This document shows positions 8,413 to 16,344 of a stretch of 52,594 nucleotides of DNA, piece after piece. The stretch covers positions 1-52,594 of the forward strand of contig JAFAVK010000122.1 of assembly GCA_019242475.1 (NCBI GenBank), written 5' to 3'. Positions within the stretch are counted from its first letter, which is position 1. Every line of letters starts with the position of its first letter. This stretch comes from Acidobacteriota bacterium (lineage in GTDB: Bacteria; Acidobacteriota; Blastocatellia; Pyrinomonadales; Pyrinomonadaceae). The position numbers and the translations under genes were made by a program. The notes beneath the pieces are model-generated. The model did not search any database, was not told the origin of the DNA, and saw only the letters and a program-made list of their open reading frames with translations.

Positions 8413-9720
8413 ATGACGAGCAGCGTGATCGAAAGTCGAGGCGGGCCGCGCCTGACCGAAAGGGAAGAGTTGAGACGGCAGGTGTCGGAGGTCGTCGGGG
8501 CCGCGCCGGTCTTCGACATGCACACGCACCTGTTCGCGCCGGAGTTCGGCGGGCTCAACCTGTCGGGCATCGACGAGCTTTTGACGTATCACTACCTCGT
8601 CGCCGAGACCTTCCGCTCCGCGGAGGTGAGTTACGAAAGCTTCTGGCGGATGAGCAAGTCCGAGCAGGCCGACCTCGTGTGGCGGACGCTCTTCGTGGAG
8701 CACACGCCGGTCTCGGAGGCGGCGCGCGGGGTCGTCACCGTGCTCGACTCGTTCGGGTTAGACACGGCCGCGGAAGACTTGAAGGAGGCGCGCGCCTTCT
8801 TCAGAGAGCAGGACGCGGCGTCCCACCTCGGGCGCGTGCTGGAACTCGCGGGCGTGAGCGACGTGGTGATGACCAACGACCCGTTCGACGCGCGGGAGGC
8901 ACGCGTCTGGGAGGGCGATGGAGGGATTGACCGGCGGTTCCACGCGGCGCTGCGGATGGACGGGCTGCTCAACGACTGGGAAGGTTCGGCGGCGGCCCTT
9001 CAAGCGCGCGGGTACGAAGTTGACCGGGGCGTGTCCGGCAAGACCGCGGGCGAGGTGAGACGCTTCCTCGACGTTTGGATAGAACGGATGCGTCCGCTCT
9101 ACATGGCCGTGTCTCTGCCCGACGACTTCGAACACCCGGCCGCGGACGCGCGCGACCGAGTCATCCGCGAGGTAGTTTTGCCGACGGCGCGCGCGCATCA
9201 TTTGCCTTTCGCTTTGATGGTCGGCGTGCGGCGCGGCGTCAACCCGGCTCTGCGCGCGGCGGGCGACGGTGTCGGGCGCGCGAGCGTGCGCGCCGTCGAG
9301 CGTTTGTGCGCGGAGAACGCGGGCGTGCGCTTCCTCGCCACCTTCCTCTCGCGCGAGAACCAGCACGAGCTGTGCGTGTCGGCGCGGAAGTTCCCGAACC
9401 TCCTGCCGTTCGGCTGCTGGTGGTTCCTCAACAACCCCTCGATCATCAAAGAGATCACGCGCGAGCGCCTTGAGCTGCTCGGCACCTCCTTCGTCGCGCA
9501 GCACTCGGACGCGCGGGTGCTCGAACAGCTCATCTACAAGTGGAAGCACTCGCGGCGCTGTCTGGCCGACGTGCTCGCCGACTCTTACGAGCGCCTGCTT
9601 GAGAGCGGGCGCGCCGTCACGCGCGCCGAGGTCGAGCGCGACGCCGCGCGCCTCTTCGACGGCAACTTCCGCGCGTGGGTCGGGCAAGCCCCGCCGGCAG
9701 AGTCAAGGAGCAACCGATGA
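8413..9720 (+). CDS. Uronate (glucuronate) isomerase-like amidohydrolase-superfamily protein
   Basis: A 435-residue cytoplasmic protein. The motif FDMHTHLF (His37, His39) is the first metal-binding pair of the amidohydrolase barrel, and the segments RPLYMAVSLPDDF, LPFALMVGVRRGVNP and LPFGCWWFLNNPSII resemble the divergent glucuronate isomerase group. It is shorter than classical UxaC (about 470 residues) and may be a relative with a different substrate. In glucuronate breakdown the enzyme turns D-glucuronate into D-fructuronate, which fits the upstream GH2 glucuronidase. ATG 8413 is preferred over the in-frame TTG three bases earlier because AGGA lies six bases before it. Its stop overlaps the ATG of the beta-galactosidase remnant (ATGA), so the three genes form one transcription unit. 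Confidence 0.72.
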   Translation: MTSSVIESRGGPRLTEREELRRQVSEVVGAAPVFDMHTHLFAPEFGGLNLSGIDELLTYHYLVAETFRSAEVSYESFWRMSKSEQADLVWRTLFVEHTPVSEAARGVVTVLDSFGLDTAAEDLKEARAFFREQDAASHLGRVLELAGVSDVVMTNDPFDAREARVWEGDGGIDRRFHAALRMDGLLNDWEGSAAALQARGYEVDRGVSGKTAGEVRRFLDVWIERMRPLYMAVSLPDDFEHPAADARDRVIREVVLPTARAHHLPFALMVGVRRGVNPALRAAGDGVGRASVRAVERLCAENAGVRFLATFLSRENQHELCVSARKFPNLLPFGCWWFLNNPSIIKEITRERLELLGTSFVAQHSDARVLEQLIYKWKHSRRCLADVLADSYERLLESGRAVTRAEVERDAARLFDGNFRAWVGQAPPAESRSNR

Positions 9721-11662
9721 GAAGGTTCTTCGCCGCCGCCGTCCTTCTGCTCGCCTGTGCGTCCGTGCGGACGCAAGCCAGACAGGCGGACGCGCCCGAC
9801 TGGGAGAACCCGCGCGTCTTCGCCGTGGGCAAGGAGCCGCCGCACGCCACGTTCGTGCCCTACGCGGAGGAGCGCGCGGCGTTGCGCGCGGGCGCGCCTT
9901 CGCCCTTCGTGCGCACGCTCGACGGCGCCAAGTCGTCCCGTGGCGGCTCGGCTTTCGCACGTCGGAGATCAAAGAGGGCCGGATACTTTTTAACGGCAAG
10001 CCCCTCATGATCCGGGGCGCGAACCGGCACGAGTTCGACCCCGACCTGGGGCAGGTCGTGACCACCGAGCGCATGGTCGAAGACATCAAGCTGATGAAGC
10101 AGCACAACCTCAACGCGGTGCGCACGAGCCACTACCCGAACGTGCCCGAGTGGTACGAGCTGTGCGACCGCCTCGGCCTCTACGTCCTCGACGAGGCCAA
10201 CATCGAGTCGCACGGCTACGGCGCCAACGAGGAGCAGCGCATCTCGAACTCCGAGGACTTCACCGCCGCGCACGTCGCGCGCGTCTCCGGCACCATCGAG
10301 CGTGACAAGAACCACCCGTCGGTCTTCATCTTCTCGCTCGGCAACGAGGCCGGCGTCGGGCGCAACCACGCGGCCTCGCGCGAGTGGGCCAAGTCGCACT
10401 ACCCCGAGTTCATCATCACCTACGAGCCGGGGCGGAGCCGCCACGGCGACGCCTTCTCGCCGATGTACACCAAGCCCGACCGCATGGAGCCCGACTGGGA
10501 GAAGTACGGGCAGGGCAAGCCGATCTACGCCGAAGGCACCTGGGAGCTGGCCGAAGACGGCGAGGTCATCCAGCGCGGAAAGCTCCCGCGCCTGCGCACC
10601 GCCGCCGGGCAGTCGGAGGAGGTCACGCTCGGGCTCAAGCGCCCGGCGGGGCCGCCCGGCCGCGAATACTTCCTCAAGGTCACCTTCGCGCTCGCGGCCG
10701 ACGCGCCCTGGGCGAAGCGCGGCCACGTCGTCGCCTGGGATCAGTTCGAGTTGCCTTACGGTCGGACGCCGGCGGCGGCACCGGGCGTCGCGCCCGCGCC
10801 CGCGCTCGCGGTCGAAGAGACGGCCGACGCCGTGACGCTGCGCGGCGAGCGCTTCCTCGCGCGGGTGGGGAAGGCGGGCGGCGCGCTCGAAGTCTACGAG
10901 GTGGACGGCCGCCCACTCCTCGCGGGGCCGCTCGCGCCGAACCTCTGGCGCCCGCCCACCGACAACGACCGCGGCAACCAGATGCCGAAGCGGCTCGGCG
11001 TCTGGCGCACGGCCGCCGCCGAGCGCAAGCTCACGAACGTCTCGGTCGAGAAGTTAAGTCCCGGCGCGGCGCGCGTGACGGCCGAGGCGGCGCTCCCGCC
11101 CGATGGCTCTTTGACGCGCACGACGTTCACCGTCTACGGGAGCGGGGTCATCGAAGTCGAGAGCGCGCTCAAGCCCGCGGCGGGCGCGCCGGAGCTGCCG
11201 CGGGTCGGGATGCAGATGCTCATCCCGGGCGGGTTCCGCAACGTCGAGTGGTACGGGCGCGGGCCGCAGGAGACCTACTGGGACAGGAAGTCGGGCGCGG
11301 CCGTGGGGCTGTACCGCTCGACGGTGGATGAGATGTGGACGCCGTACGTCGAGCCGCAGGAGAACGGCAACCGGACGGACGTGCGCTGGGTGAAGTTCAC
11401 GGACGCTTCCGGCGCCGGCTTCCGGGCGGTCGGGCTCCCGACACTCTACTTCAGCGCGTGGCCGTTCAGGATGGCCGAGCTTGAGCGCGTGAAGCACTCG
11501 GCCGAGATACAGATGTCGAAGGAGATCACGGTCAACCTCGACTACTTACAGATGGGCGTCGGCGGCGACGACAGTTGGGGCGCGCTGCCGCACGCCGAGT
11601 ACAGGCTCCCGGCCAAAGCCTACGAGTACACGTTCCGGCTGGTGCCCGTCCGCAAACCTTGA
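9717..11662 (+). pseudogene. Beta-galactosidase (GH2, LacZ type) broken by two internal deletions
   Basis: The gene starts at ATG 9717 with AAGGAG upstream and encodes a signal peptide (MRRFFAAAVLLLACASV) and the usual N-terminus (DWENPRVFAVGKEPPHATF). At about 9926-9932 the normal continuation after TLDG is missing: the jelly-roll and most of the next domain (about 250 residues) are gone, and the rest resumes one frame away at VPWRLGFRTSEIKEG. The barrel then has the acid/base motif FSLGNEAGVG. Near 10520 the protein jumps from EKYGQGKP straight to GTWELAEDGE, skipping the nucleophile region (normally CEYAHAMGNS) and over 100 residues, in frame. The C-terminal small-chain domain (LWRPPTDNDRGN to the end) is intact. 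Functional relatives have 1000 or more residues. No activity is expected. Misassembly of the region is an alternative. Confidence 0.85.
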
Positions 11663-11690
11663 CGGTTTGAGATTTCAAATCCCGAAGGGG

Positions 11691-11729
11691 AAGCCCGGCG
11701 CATCAACCGACGCGCCGGGCTTCTTTCTT
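11691..11729 (+). terminator. Intrinsic terminator after the beta-galactosidase remnant
   Basis: The stem AAGCCCGGCGC (11691-11701) pairs perfectly with 11712-11722 around a 10-base loop and is followed by a T-rich run (CTTTCTT). It lies 29 bases after the stop of the beta-galactosidase remnant. The stop of the convergent minus-strand gene is 38 bases further on. Confidence 0.75.
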
Positions 11730-11766
11730 GTCCGCCCGCCTGACGGCGGCGGGGTTGATTGTCGCC

Positions 11767-13638
11767 TCAGTGCTCGATGCAGAAGGTCAGTTGGACGTAG
11801 CCGCCGTCGGTGTCGTCCTCGCCGTCGGTCAGCGAGCGGAGGGTCGAGAGCGAGACGAGGTAGGAGCAGTTCGGCCACGTCGAGGTGTTGTGCGAGCTGG
11901 TGCCGTGGCCGCCGCGCGGGCCGGTGCCGCCGGGCAGCGCCGGCTTCACCCAGCCGAGCCCGCTCGCGCAGCTCGTGATATCGACGCCCCAACTCTTCAT
12001 CAGCTCGTGGTCGGCCGTGTAGAGGATGTCGAGGTTGGCGTTGATGGGCGAGCAGCAGTTCGCCCCCGGCGTGATGAACTGCTGGATGTTAAGCAGGATG
12101 ACCTCCGACCAGTTGTTGATTCGAATCTTCTTCAGGTCGTTGCCGAGCGTCGGGGCGCCGAGGCTGGGGCCGGCCACCGGCTCGGCCTCGAAGTAGACGC
12201 GCAGCGACGTGCCGTTCTGCGGGCTGCTCACGGCGTTGCCGGCGCCGTCGCCGGGCGCCGCGCCGCCGGGCACGGCCGACGCCGTGCGGAAGTAGAGCAG
12301 CGGCCCCGAGTAGCCGTGCAAATTCGACGCGGGGTCAACCTGCACCCAGCCGTCCGCGTCCGGCTTCATCAGCGCCGGCGGCACCGGCCCCCAGGGCGTC
12401 CCGGGCGGCACGGCCGGCGGGGTCGGCGGCGGCGGCGGCGTGGTCGCCCCCGTCGGCCCGACCCAGATGGCCTGCGGCGTCGCCACCGCGCCCGTGCCGA
12501 AGGTGTCCCAGGTGACGACGCGCACGCCCACCTCGACGGCCGAGACCATCGTGTCGTTGACGGGGTGCTTGTTGCCGGGGTCGTTGTCCAGGTCTTCGTA
12601 GAGGAAGCGGTAGCGCATCGGCTGGCCGCCGCCGAAGGGGTGCGTCGAGGGGCAGTCGCCCTTGAGCTTGATGCCCCAGCCGTGCCGGCCGTCGTAGAAG
12701 CCGTAGCCGGGGCCGCCGTGCTGGTTCGGCATGCCGGCCGGTTGCGGGCCGTTCGTGAGCCCCGTCGCGTTGCTGATGTCGCCGTCGATGTAGAAGTCGC
12801 CGACGTGCGTGAACCAGGCGTGCGTGACCTGCGGCGCGTCGCGGACGCACAGCTCGACGCAGAAGCAGTGGCCCACGTTCTCGCGGTCGGGCTGGCGCGC
12901 GCGCGAGCGATCCTCGGCCAGCAGCGTCGCGCCGCCGAGCGACTCGACCCTGAAGTAGAGGTCGGGGCCGCTCACCCACTCCCAACTGATCCAGGAGATG
13001 GGCGTGCGCTTGAAGTCGGCCGCCGTGTAGTCGATGCGGAAGTGGCCGTCCGGGCCGGTGACGGCCGAGCCGAGCGCGTCGTCCTGCGTGATGTCGGCGT
13101 CGAAGGCGAGGACGCGGACGCCCGCGACGGGCGCCGGCGGCTTCTGCTCGCAGAGCACGACCTTGCCGCAGATCGTCCACACGCGGAAGCGGCCGCGCAC
13201 GAGGCACCAGTAGCGCGCGGGCAGGCAGTAGTCCCAGTAGGCGACGAGCGCGCGGTCACTCTCGCGCCACTGCGGCTGGAGGGTGGTGATGGTGAACTGG
13301 ACGGGCTCGCTCTCCTTGCGCTGCGGTTTGGCGCGCGGCACGGTCGCGCAGTAGACGTCCACCTCGACGGGGCCGCCGTCGTACTGCCCGTCGCCGTTGA
13401 GTTCGAAGGCGAAGCCGCCGTCGTCGTCGGTCTCGGCCTCGGCGATGAGCCGCGACCGTCTCTCGTCCACCTGCTCCTCGCTCAGGATGGCGAACGTCTC
13501 CTTCGGGTTGGCGACCGCGCGCGCGACGACCTCCCGTTCGTCGCCGGCGCGGTAGAGGCGCACCTTGACCTTCGACAGCGGCTCCCGGCAGTCCGGGCAG
13601 ATGTAGCCGCAGAGCTTACCCCTGAAGATATAAGGCAT
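11767..13638 (-). CDS. Protein of unknown function with transthyretin-like domain and Pro-rich linker
   Basis: A 623-residue protein I do not recognise. It has no signal peptide and no membrane segment. The N-terminus carries a CxxxCxxC cluster (Cys10, Cys14, Cys17 in CGYICPDC), and many more cysteines follow, including GHCFCVELC near residue 265. Residues about 168-235 (PVAGVRVLAFDADITQDD, then GPDGHFRIDY) read like a carboxypeptidase-regulatory or transthyretin-type beta-sandwich. An earlier stretch (residues 20-75) ends in DDDGGFAFELNGDG, also sandwich-like. A Pro-rich linker with TTPPPPPTPP lies near residue 400, followed by a C-terminal half of unknown fold. The start is secure: AGAGGAG stands eight bases before the ATG. 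It is a single gene, divergent from the ethanolamine ammonia-lyase gene. Confidence 0.7.
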   Translation of the reverse strand: MPYIFRGKLCGYICPDCREPLSKVKVRLYRAGDEREVVARAVANPKETFAILSEEQVDERRSRLIAEAETDDDGGFAFELNGDGQYDGGPVEVDVYCATVPRAKPQRKESEPVQFTITTLQPQWRESDRALVAYWDYCLPARYWCLVRGRFRVWTICGKVVLCEQKPPAPVAGVRVLAFDADITQDDALGSAVTGPDGHFRIDYTAADFKRTPISWISWEWVSGPDLYFRVESLGGATLLAEDRSRARQPDRENVGHCFCVELCVRDAPQVTHAWFTHVGDFYIDGDISNATGLTNGPQPAGMPNQHGGPGYGFYDGRHGWGIKLKGDCPSTHPFGGGQPMRYRFLYEDLDNDPGNKHPVNDTMVSAVEVGVRVVTWDTFGTGAVATPQAIWVGPTGATTPPPPPTPPAVPPGTPWGPVPPALMKPDADGWVQVDPASNLHGYSGPLLYFRTASAVPGGAAPGDGAGNAVSSPQNGTSLRVYFEAEPVAGPSLGAPTLGNDLKKIRINNWSEVILLNIQQFITPGANCCSPINANLDILYTADHELMKSWGVDITSCASGLGWVKPALPGGTGPRGGHGTSSHNTSTWPNCSYLVSLSTLRSLTDGEDDTDGGYVQLTFCIEH

Positions 13639-13966
13639 AACTTTTCTCCTCTGTTGAACTTCAATTCGAAGACACCGGTGGGCGCGGCGTCATGCGCGGA
13701 GTTTCGTGTAGGCGCGCAGGCGAGGGCGGGCGCACGCGGTTACGGTTGGCGAGCCAGTTGGTCAGTGAGCCAGGGCGGGCGGATGAAGTGCAACTGGCAT
13801 ACCGCCGCGGGCCGAGCGGCGAAGCGGCCGAAACGGCGGGCGCGCGCCCGCACTGTCTACTCATGGCTACACACGTCCGCGCCCAAACGTACACATATGT
13901 CTGCACCCGGCGTGTTGGATTAACGCGGTTCGGGATAGAATCTCGGCCGGGAGAACTCTTTAAGAG
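13639..13966. promoter_or_regulatory. Divergent intergenic region, 328 bases, no gene seen
   Basis: It separates the unknown 623-residue protein (minus) from EutBC (plus) and must hold both promoters. A weak plus-strand candidate is TTGGAT at 13915 and TAGAAT at 13936 with a short 15-base spacer. A perfect 16-base palindrome (GCGGGCGCGCGCCCGC, 13836-13851) and an ACATATGT palindrome at 13893-13900 could be operator sites. I looked for a cobalamin riboswitch because EutBC needs B12, and could not assemble one. Confidence 0.35.
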
Positions 13967-16084
13967 ATGGCTGTCAACCGAGAGGAGCTGCGGCGGACGT
14001 TCGCCCTCGCCAACGAGTTCAAGGAGGGCGACCTCGGCGTGGGCGGGACGCGCGATGAGGCGGCGCGCCCGGCCGCCCGCGCGGCGCTCGGCGCGCTCAC
14101 GCTCGGCGAGCTGCGGGCGACCGCGCTCGTCGAAGACGGCGTGAGCGAGGCGCTCGACGCCACGATTGACCGGAGGCTCGCGGCGGAAATCTCGGCCCTG
14201 ACGGTCGGGGAGTTGAAGGGCATCTTGTCGGGCGGCCGCGCCGCCGAGTGGGTGCGGCGTTACCGGGACGGTTTGAGCAGCGAGTCGGTCGCCGCGGTCG
14301 TCAAGCTGATGTCGAACGAAGAGCTGTCGGCGGCCGCGCGGCAAATCTTCAACCCGCTGCCGGGCGAGGGCGTGTCGGTCGGCGCGCCCGGCCACTTCGG
14401 CTCAAGGCTTCAGCCGAACAGCCCCGGCGACGAGGAGGAGGAGATTCTCTTCTCCGTCCTCGAAGGTCTCACCTACGGCTGCGGCGATGTCGTGCTCGGC
14501 CTCAACCCCGCGGGCGACGACGTGGAATCAATCGTCCGCCTCGAAGAGCTGCTCCGCTCGATCGTCGAGCGCCTGAAACTCCCCACGCGCTACTGCGTCC
14601 TCTCCGACATCGTGAAGCAGTCGAGCGCCCTCAGCCGCGTGAAGGTTGACGTGGGCTTTCAAAGCCTGGCCGGCACGTCGAAGGCGCTCGGCGGGATGGT
14701 GGGGCTGGACGTTGACGGCGTGCTCGAACTGGCGCGCGGATTCCCCGGCCTCTACTTCGAGACGGGGCAGGGCTCGGAGGTGACGAACGGGGCCGCCGAA
14801 GGCGTGGACATGGTCACGCTCGAAGCGCGCACGTACGGCGTCGCGCGCCACATAGGGAAGAGGACGGGCGCGTGGATGATCGTCAACGACGTGGCCGGCT
14901 TCATCGGGCCGGAGGTCTTCCGCACGGGCGCACAGCTTTTGCGCGCGTGCCTCGAAGACACGCTGATGGCGAAGCTGCACGGGCTGACGATGGGGCTCGA
15001 CGTGTGCTCGACCTTCCACATGGGCATCGAGCCGGCGGAGCTTAAAAAGTTGACGGCCGAGATCGTCGAGCGTGCGGCGCCCGCCTACCTGATGGCCGTC
15101 GCCGGGAACGCCGACCCGATGCTCGGCTACCTGACGACCTCCTTCCGCGAGCACCCGGCCCTGCGTCTTCAAACTAAGAGGCGAATCTCGACGCCGATGC
15201 AAAGAAGACTGACCGAGCTGGGCGTCCTGGACGGCCGCGGCCTCCCGCGCGCGGACGCCGGGGGCGCGGCCTCGCTCTACGCCGCCTACTTGAAGGCGGG
15301 CGGCGACGCGCGCACGGACGAGGCGCTGCGCGCCGAAGGCTCGAAGAAGATTAAGTCCCTCGCCGGGCGCGGCTACGACCTCGGCTTCGGGCACGCCGCC
15401 GACTACGCGGCGCCGCCGGAGGTGGAGGCGCGGCTCGAAAAGATTTACAGCCACGCGCGGCGCGCCCTCTACTCGACGCTCGACGAAGGCGTCCTGCGCG
15501 AAGTCAGCCCGAACAACTTGCGCGTGCGCACGCTCGCGCGCGACCGGGAGCAGTATCTTTCCGAGCCTTCGGCGGGCGAGAGGCTCCGGCCGGAGGACGC
15601 CGCACACGTCTCCAGGCTCTACGGCGCGCGCCGGCCGCGCGTGCAGCTCGTGCTCTCGGACGGGCTGAACGCCGACGCGCTCAACGAGAACGCGCGCGCC
15701 GTCCTGCCGCGGCTGCGGCGCGGGCTGACGGAGGCGGGTTTGCACGTCGGCGAGGTTGATTTAGTCGTCACGAACGGGCGCGTGCGCGCGGGCTATCACG
15801 CGGGCGAGCTGCTCGGCGTTGACCTGGTCGTCCACCTCATCGGCGAGCGGCCGGGCACGGGACTGAACACACTCTCGGCCTACGTCACCTACGGGCGCGA
15901 CGCGGCGGGACAACTTCGTTGGAGCCCTTCGCTCGACCACGCGTGCACGACGGCCGTCTGCGGCATCAACCCGAAGGGGAAGCGGCCCGACGCCGCGGTC
16001 GAAGAGATAGAGGGCTGCGTCGTGCGCGCCTTGGAGGAGCGGCGGTCGGGCGTCGCGCTCGGCTCGGGGTTCAGGAAACGGTAA
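13967..16084 (+). CDS. eutBC: Ethanolamine ammonia-lyase, large and small subunits fused in one chain
   Basis: A 705-residue protein that splits ethanolamine into acetaldehyde and ammonia with adenosylcobalamin. Residues about 1-470 match EutB: SRLQPNSPGDEEEEI, GLTYGCGDVVLGLNPAGDD, YFETGQGSEVTNG, VTLEARTYGVARH, GFIGPEVFRTG. Residues about 540-700 match EutC: RVQLVLSDGLNADALNENA, GERPGTGLNTLSAYVTYG. Elsewhere these are normally separate genes (about 450 and 290 residues), so the fusion is notable; the EutC N-terminal part appears shortened. No microcompartment shell, EutA reactivase or aldehyde dehydrogenase gene is nearby, so it would act free in the cytoplasm. The ATG follows a weak purine stretch; GGGAG lies 13 bases upstream. 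Confidence 0.9.
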   Translation: MAVNREELRRTFALANEFKEGDLGVGGTRDEAARPAARAALGALTLGELRATALVEDGVSEALDATIDRRLAAEISALTVGELKGILSGGRAAEWVRRYRDGLSSESVAAVVKLMSNEELSAAARQIFNPLPGEGVSVGAPGHFGSRLQPNSPGDEEEEILFSVLEGLTYGCGDVVLGLNPAGDDVESIVRLEELLRSIVERLKLPTRYCVLSDIVKQSSALSRVKVDVGFQSLAGTSKALGGMVGLDVDGVLELARGFPGLYFETGQGSEVTNGAAEGVDMVTLEARTYGVARHIGKRTGAWMIVNDVAGFIGPEVFRTGAQLLRACLEDTLMAKLHGLTMGLDVCSTFHMGIEPAELKKLTAEIVERAAPAYLMAVAGNADPMLGYLTTSFREHPALRLQTKRRISTPMQRRLTELGVLDGRGLPRADAGGAASLYAAYLKAGGDARTDEALRAEGSKKIKSLAGRGYDLGFGHAADYAAPPEVEARLEKIYSHARRALYSTLDEGVLREVSPNNLRVRTLARDREQYLSEPSAGERLRPEDAAHVSRLYGARRPRVQLVLSDGLNADALNENARAVLPRLRRGLTEAGLHVGEVDLVVTNGRVRAGYHAGELLGVDLVVHLIGERPGTGLNTLSAYVTYGRDAAGQLRWSPSLDHACTTAVCGINPKGKRPDAAVEEIEGCVVRALEERRSGVALGSGFRKR

Positions 16085-16184
16085 GAAGTTGACTCCGCTT
16101 GGACGGAAATAAAGAGGGCTCCCGAACGCGTCCGGAAGGATGTTGACTTTCGCTTTCCCAGATTAGATATTGTCGCCATACGCC

Positions 16185-16223
16185 AACGCTTCGGCGGGTT
16201 GCCGCCGGGGCGTTTGAATTTTT
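16185..16223 (+). terminator. Probable intrinsic terminator after eutBC
   Basis: A two-part stem: AACGC (16185-16189) with GCGTT (16210-16214), and CGGCGG (16192-16197) with CCGCCG (16202-16207), loop GTTG, followed by TGAATTTTT. It is about 100 bases after the eutBC stop. Confidence 0.5.
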
Positions 16224-16225
16224 CA

Positions 16226-16330
16226 AGGCAGTAGGCAGTTAAAAGCGCCGCCTCGTCGGGAACTCCGATTTAACTTTCAACTTCCATAACGCGGAGCGAC
16301 TGCCTACTGCCATCTGCCTACTGCCTACTG
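16226..16330. repeat. Dispersed inverted repeat, family B, copy 1
   Basis: The right arm 16299-16330 carries the full unit ACTGCCTACTGCCATCTGCC with a trailing TACTGCCTACTG. The left arm (GGCAGTAGGCAGT, 16227-16239) is shorter. The 59-base interior is related, in opposite orientation, to that of copy 2 at 31511-31625: both share an identical AACGCGGAGCG end. That points to a small mobile element about 105 bases long rather than a chance palindrome. Confidence 0.85.
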
Positions 16331-16344
16331 CTCGAAACTGACGC

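Noticed and set aside
11728..13923. A 731-codon open frame antisense to the unknown 623-residue protein
   Set aside because: It is the complementary shadow of a GC-rich gene. Its sequence is Arg/Val/Ala-rich without domains, and the minus-strand gene has a ribosome site and recognisable domains.
13639..13966. Cobalamin riboswitch before eutBC
   Set aside because: Fragments such as GAGCCAGG and GTGCAA occur but in the wrong order and without the supporting stems.
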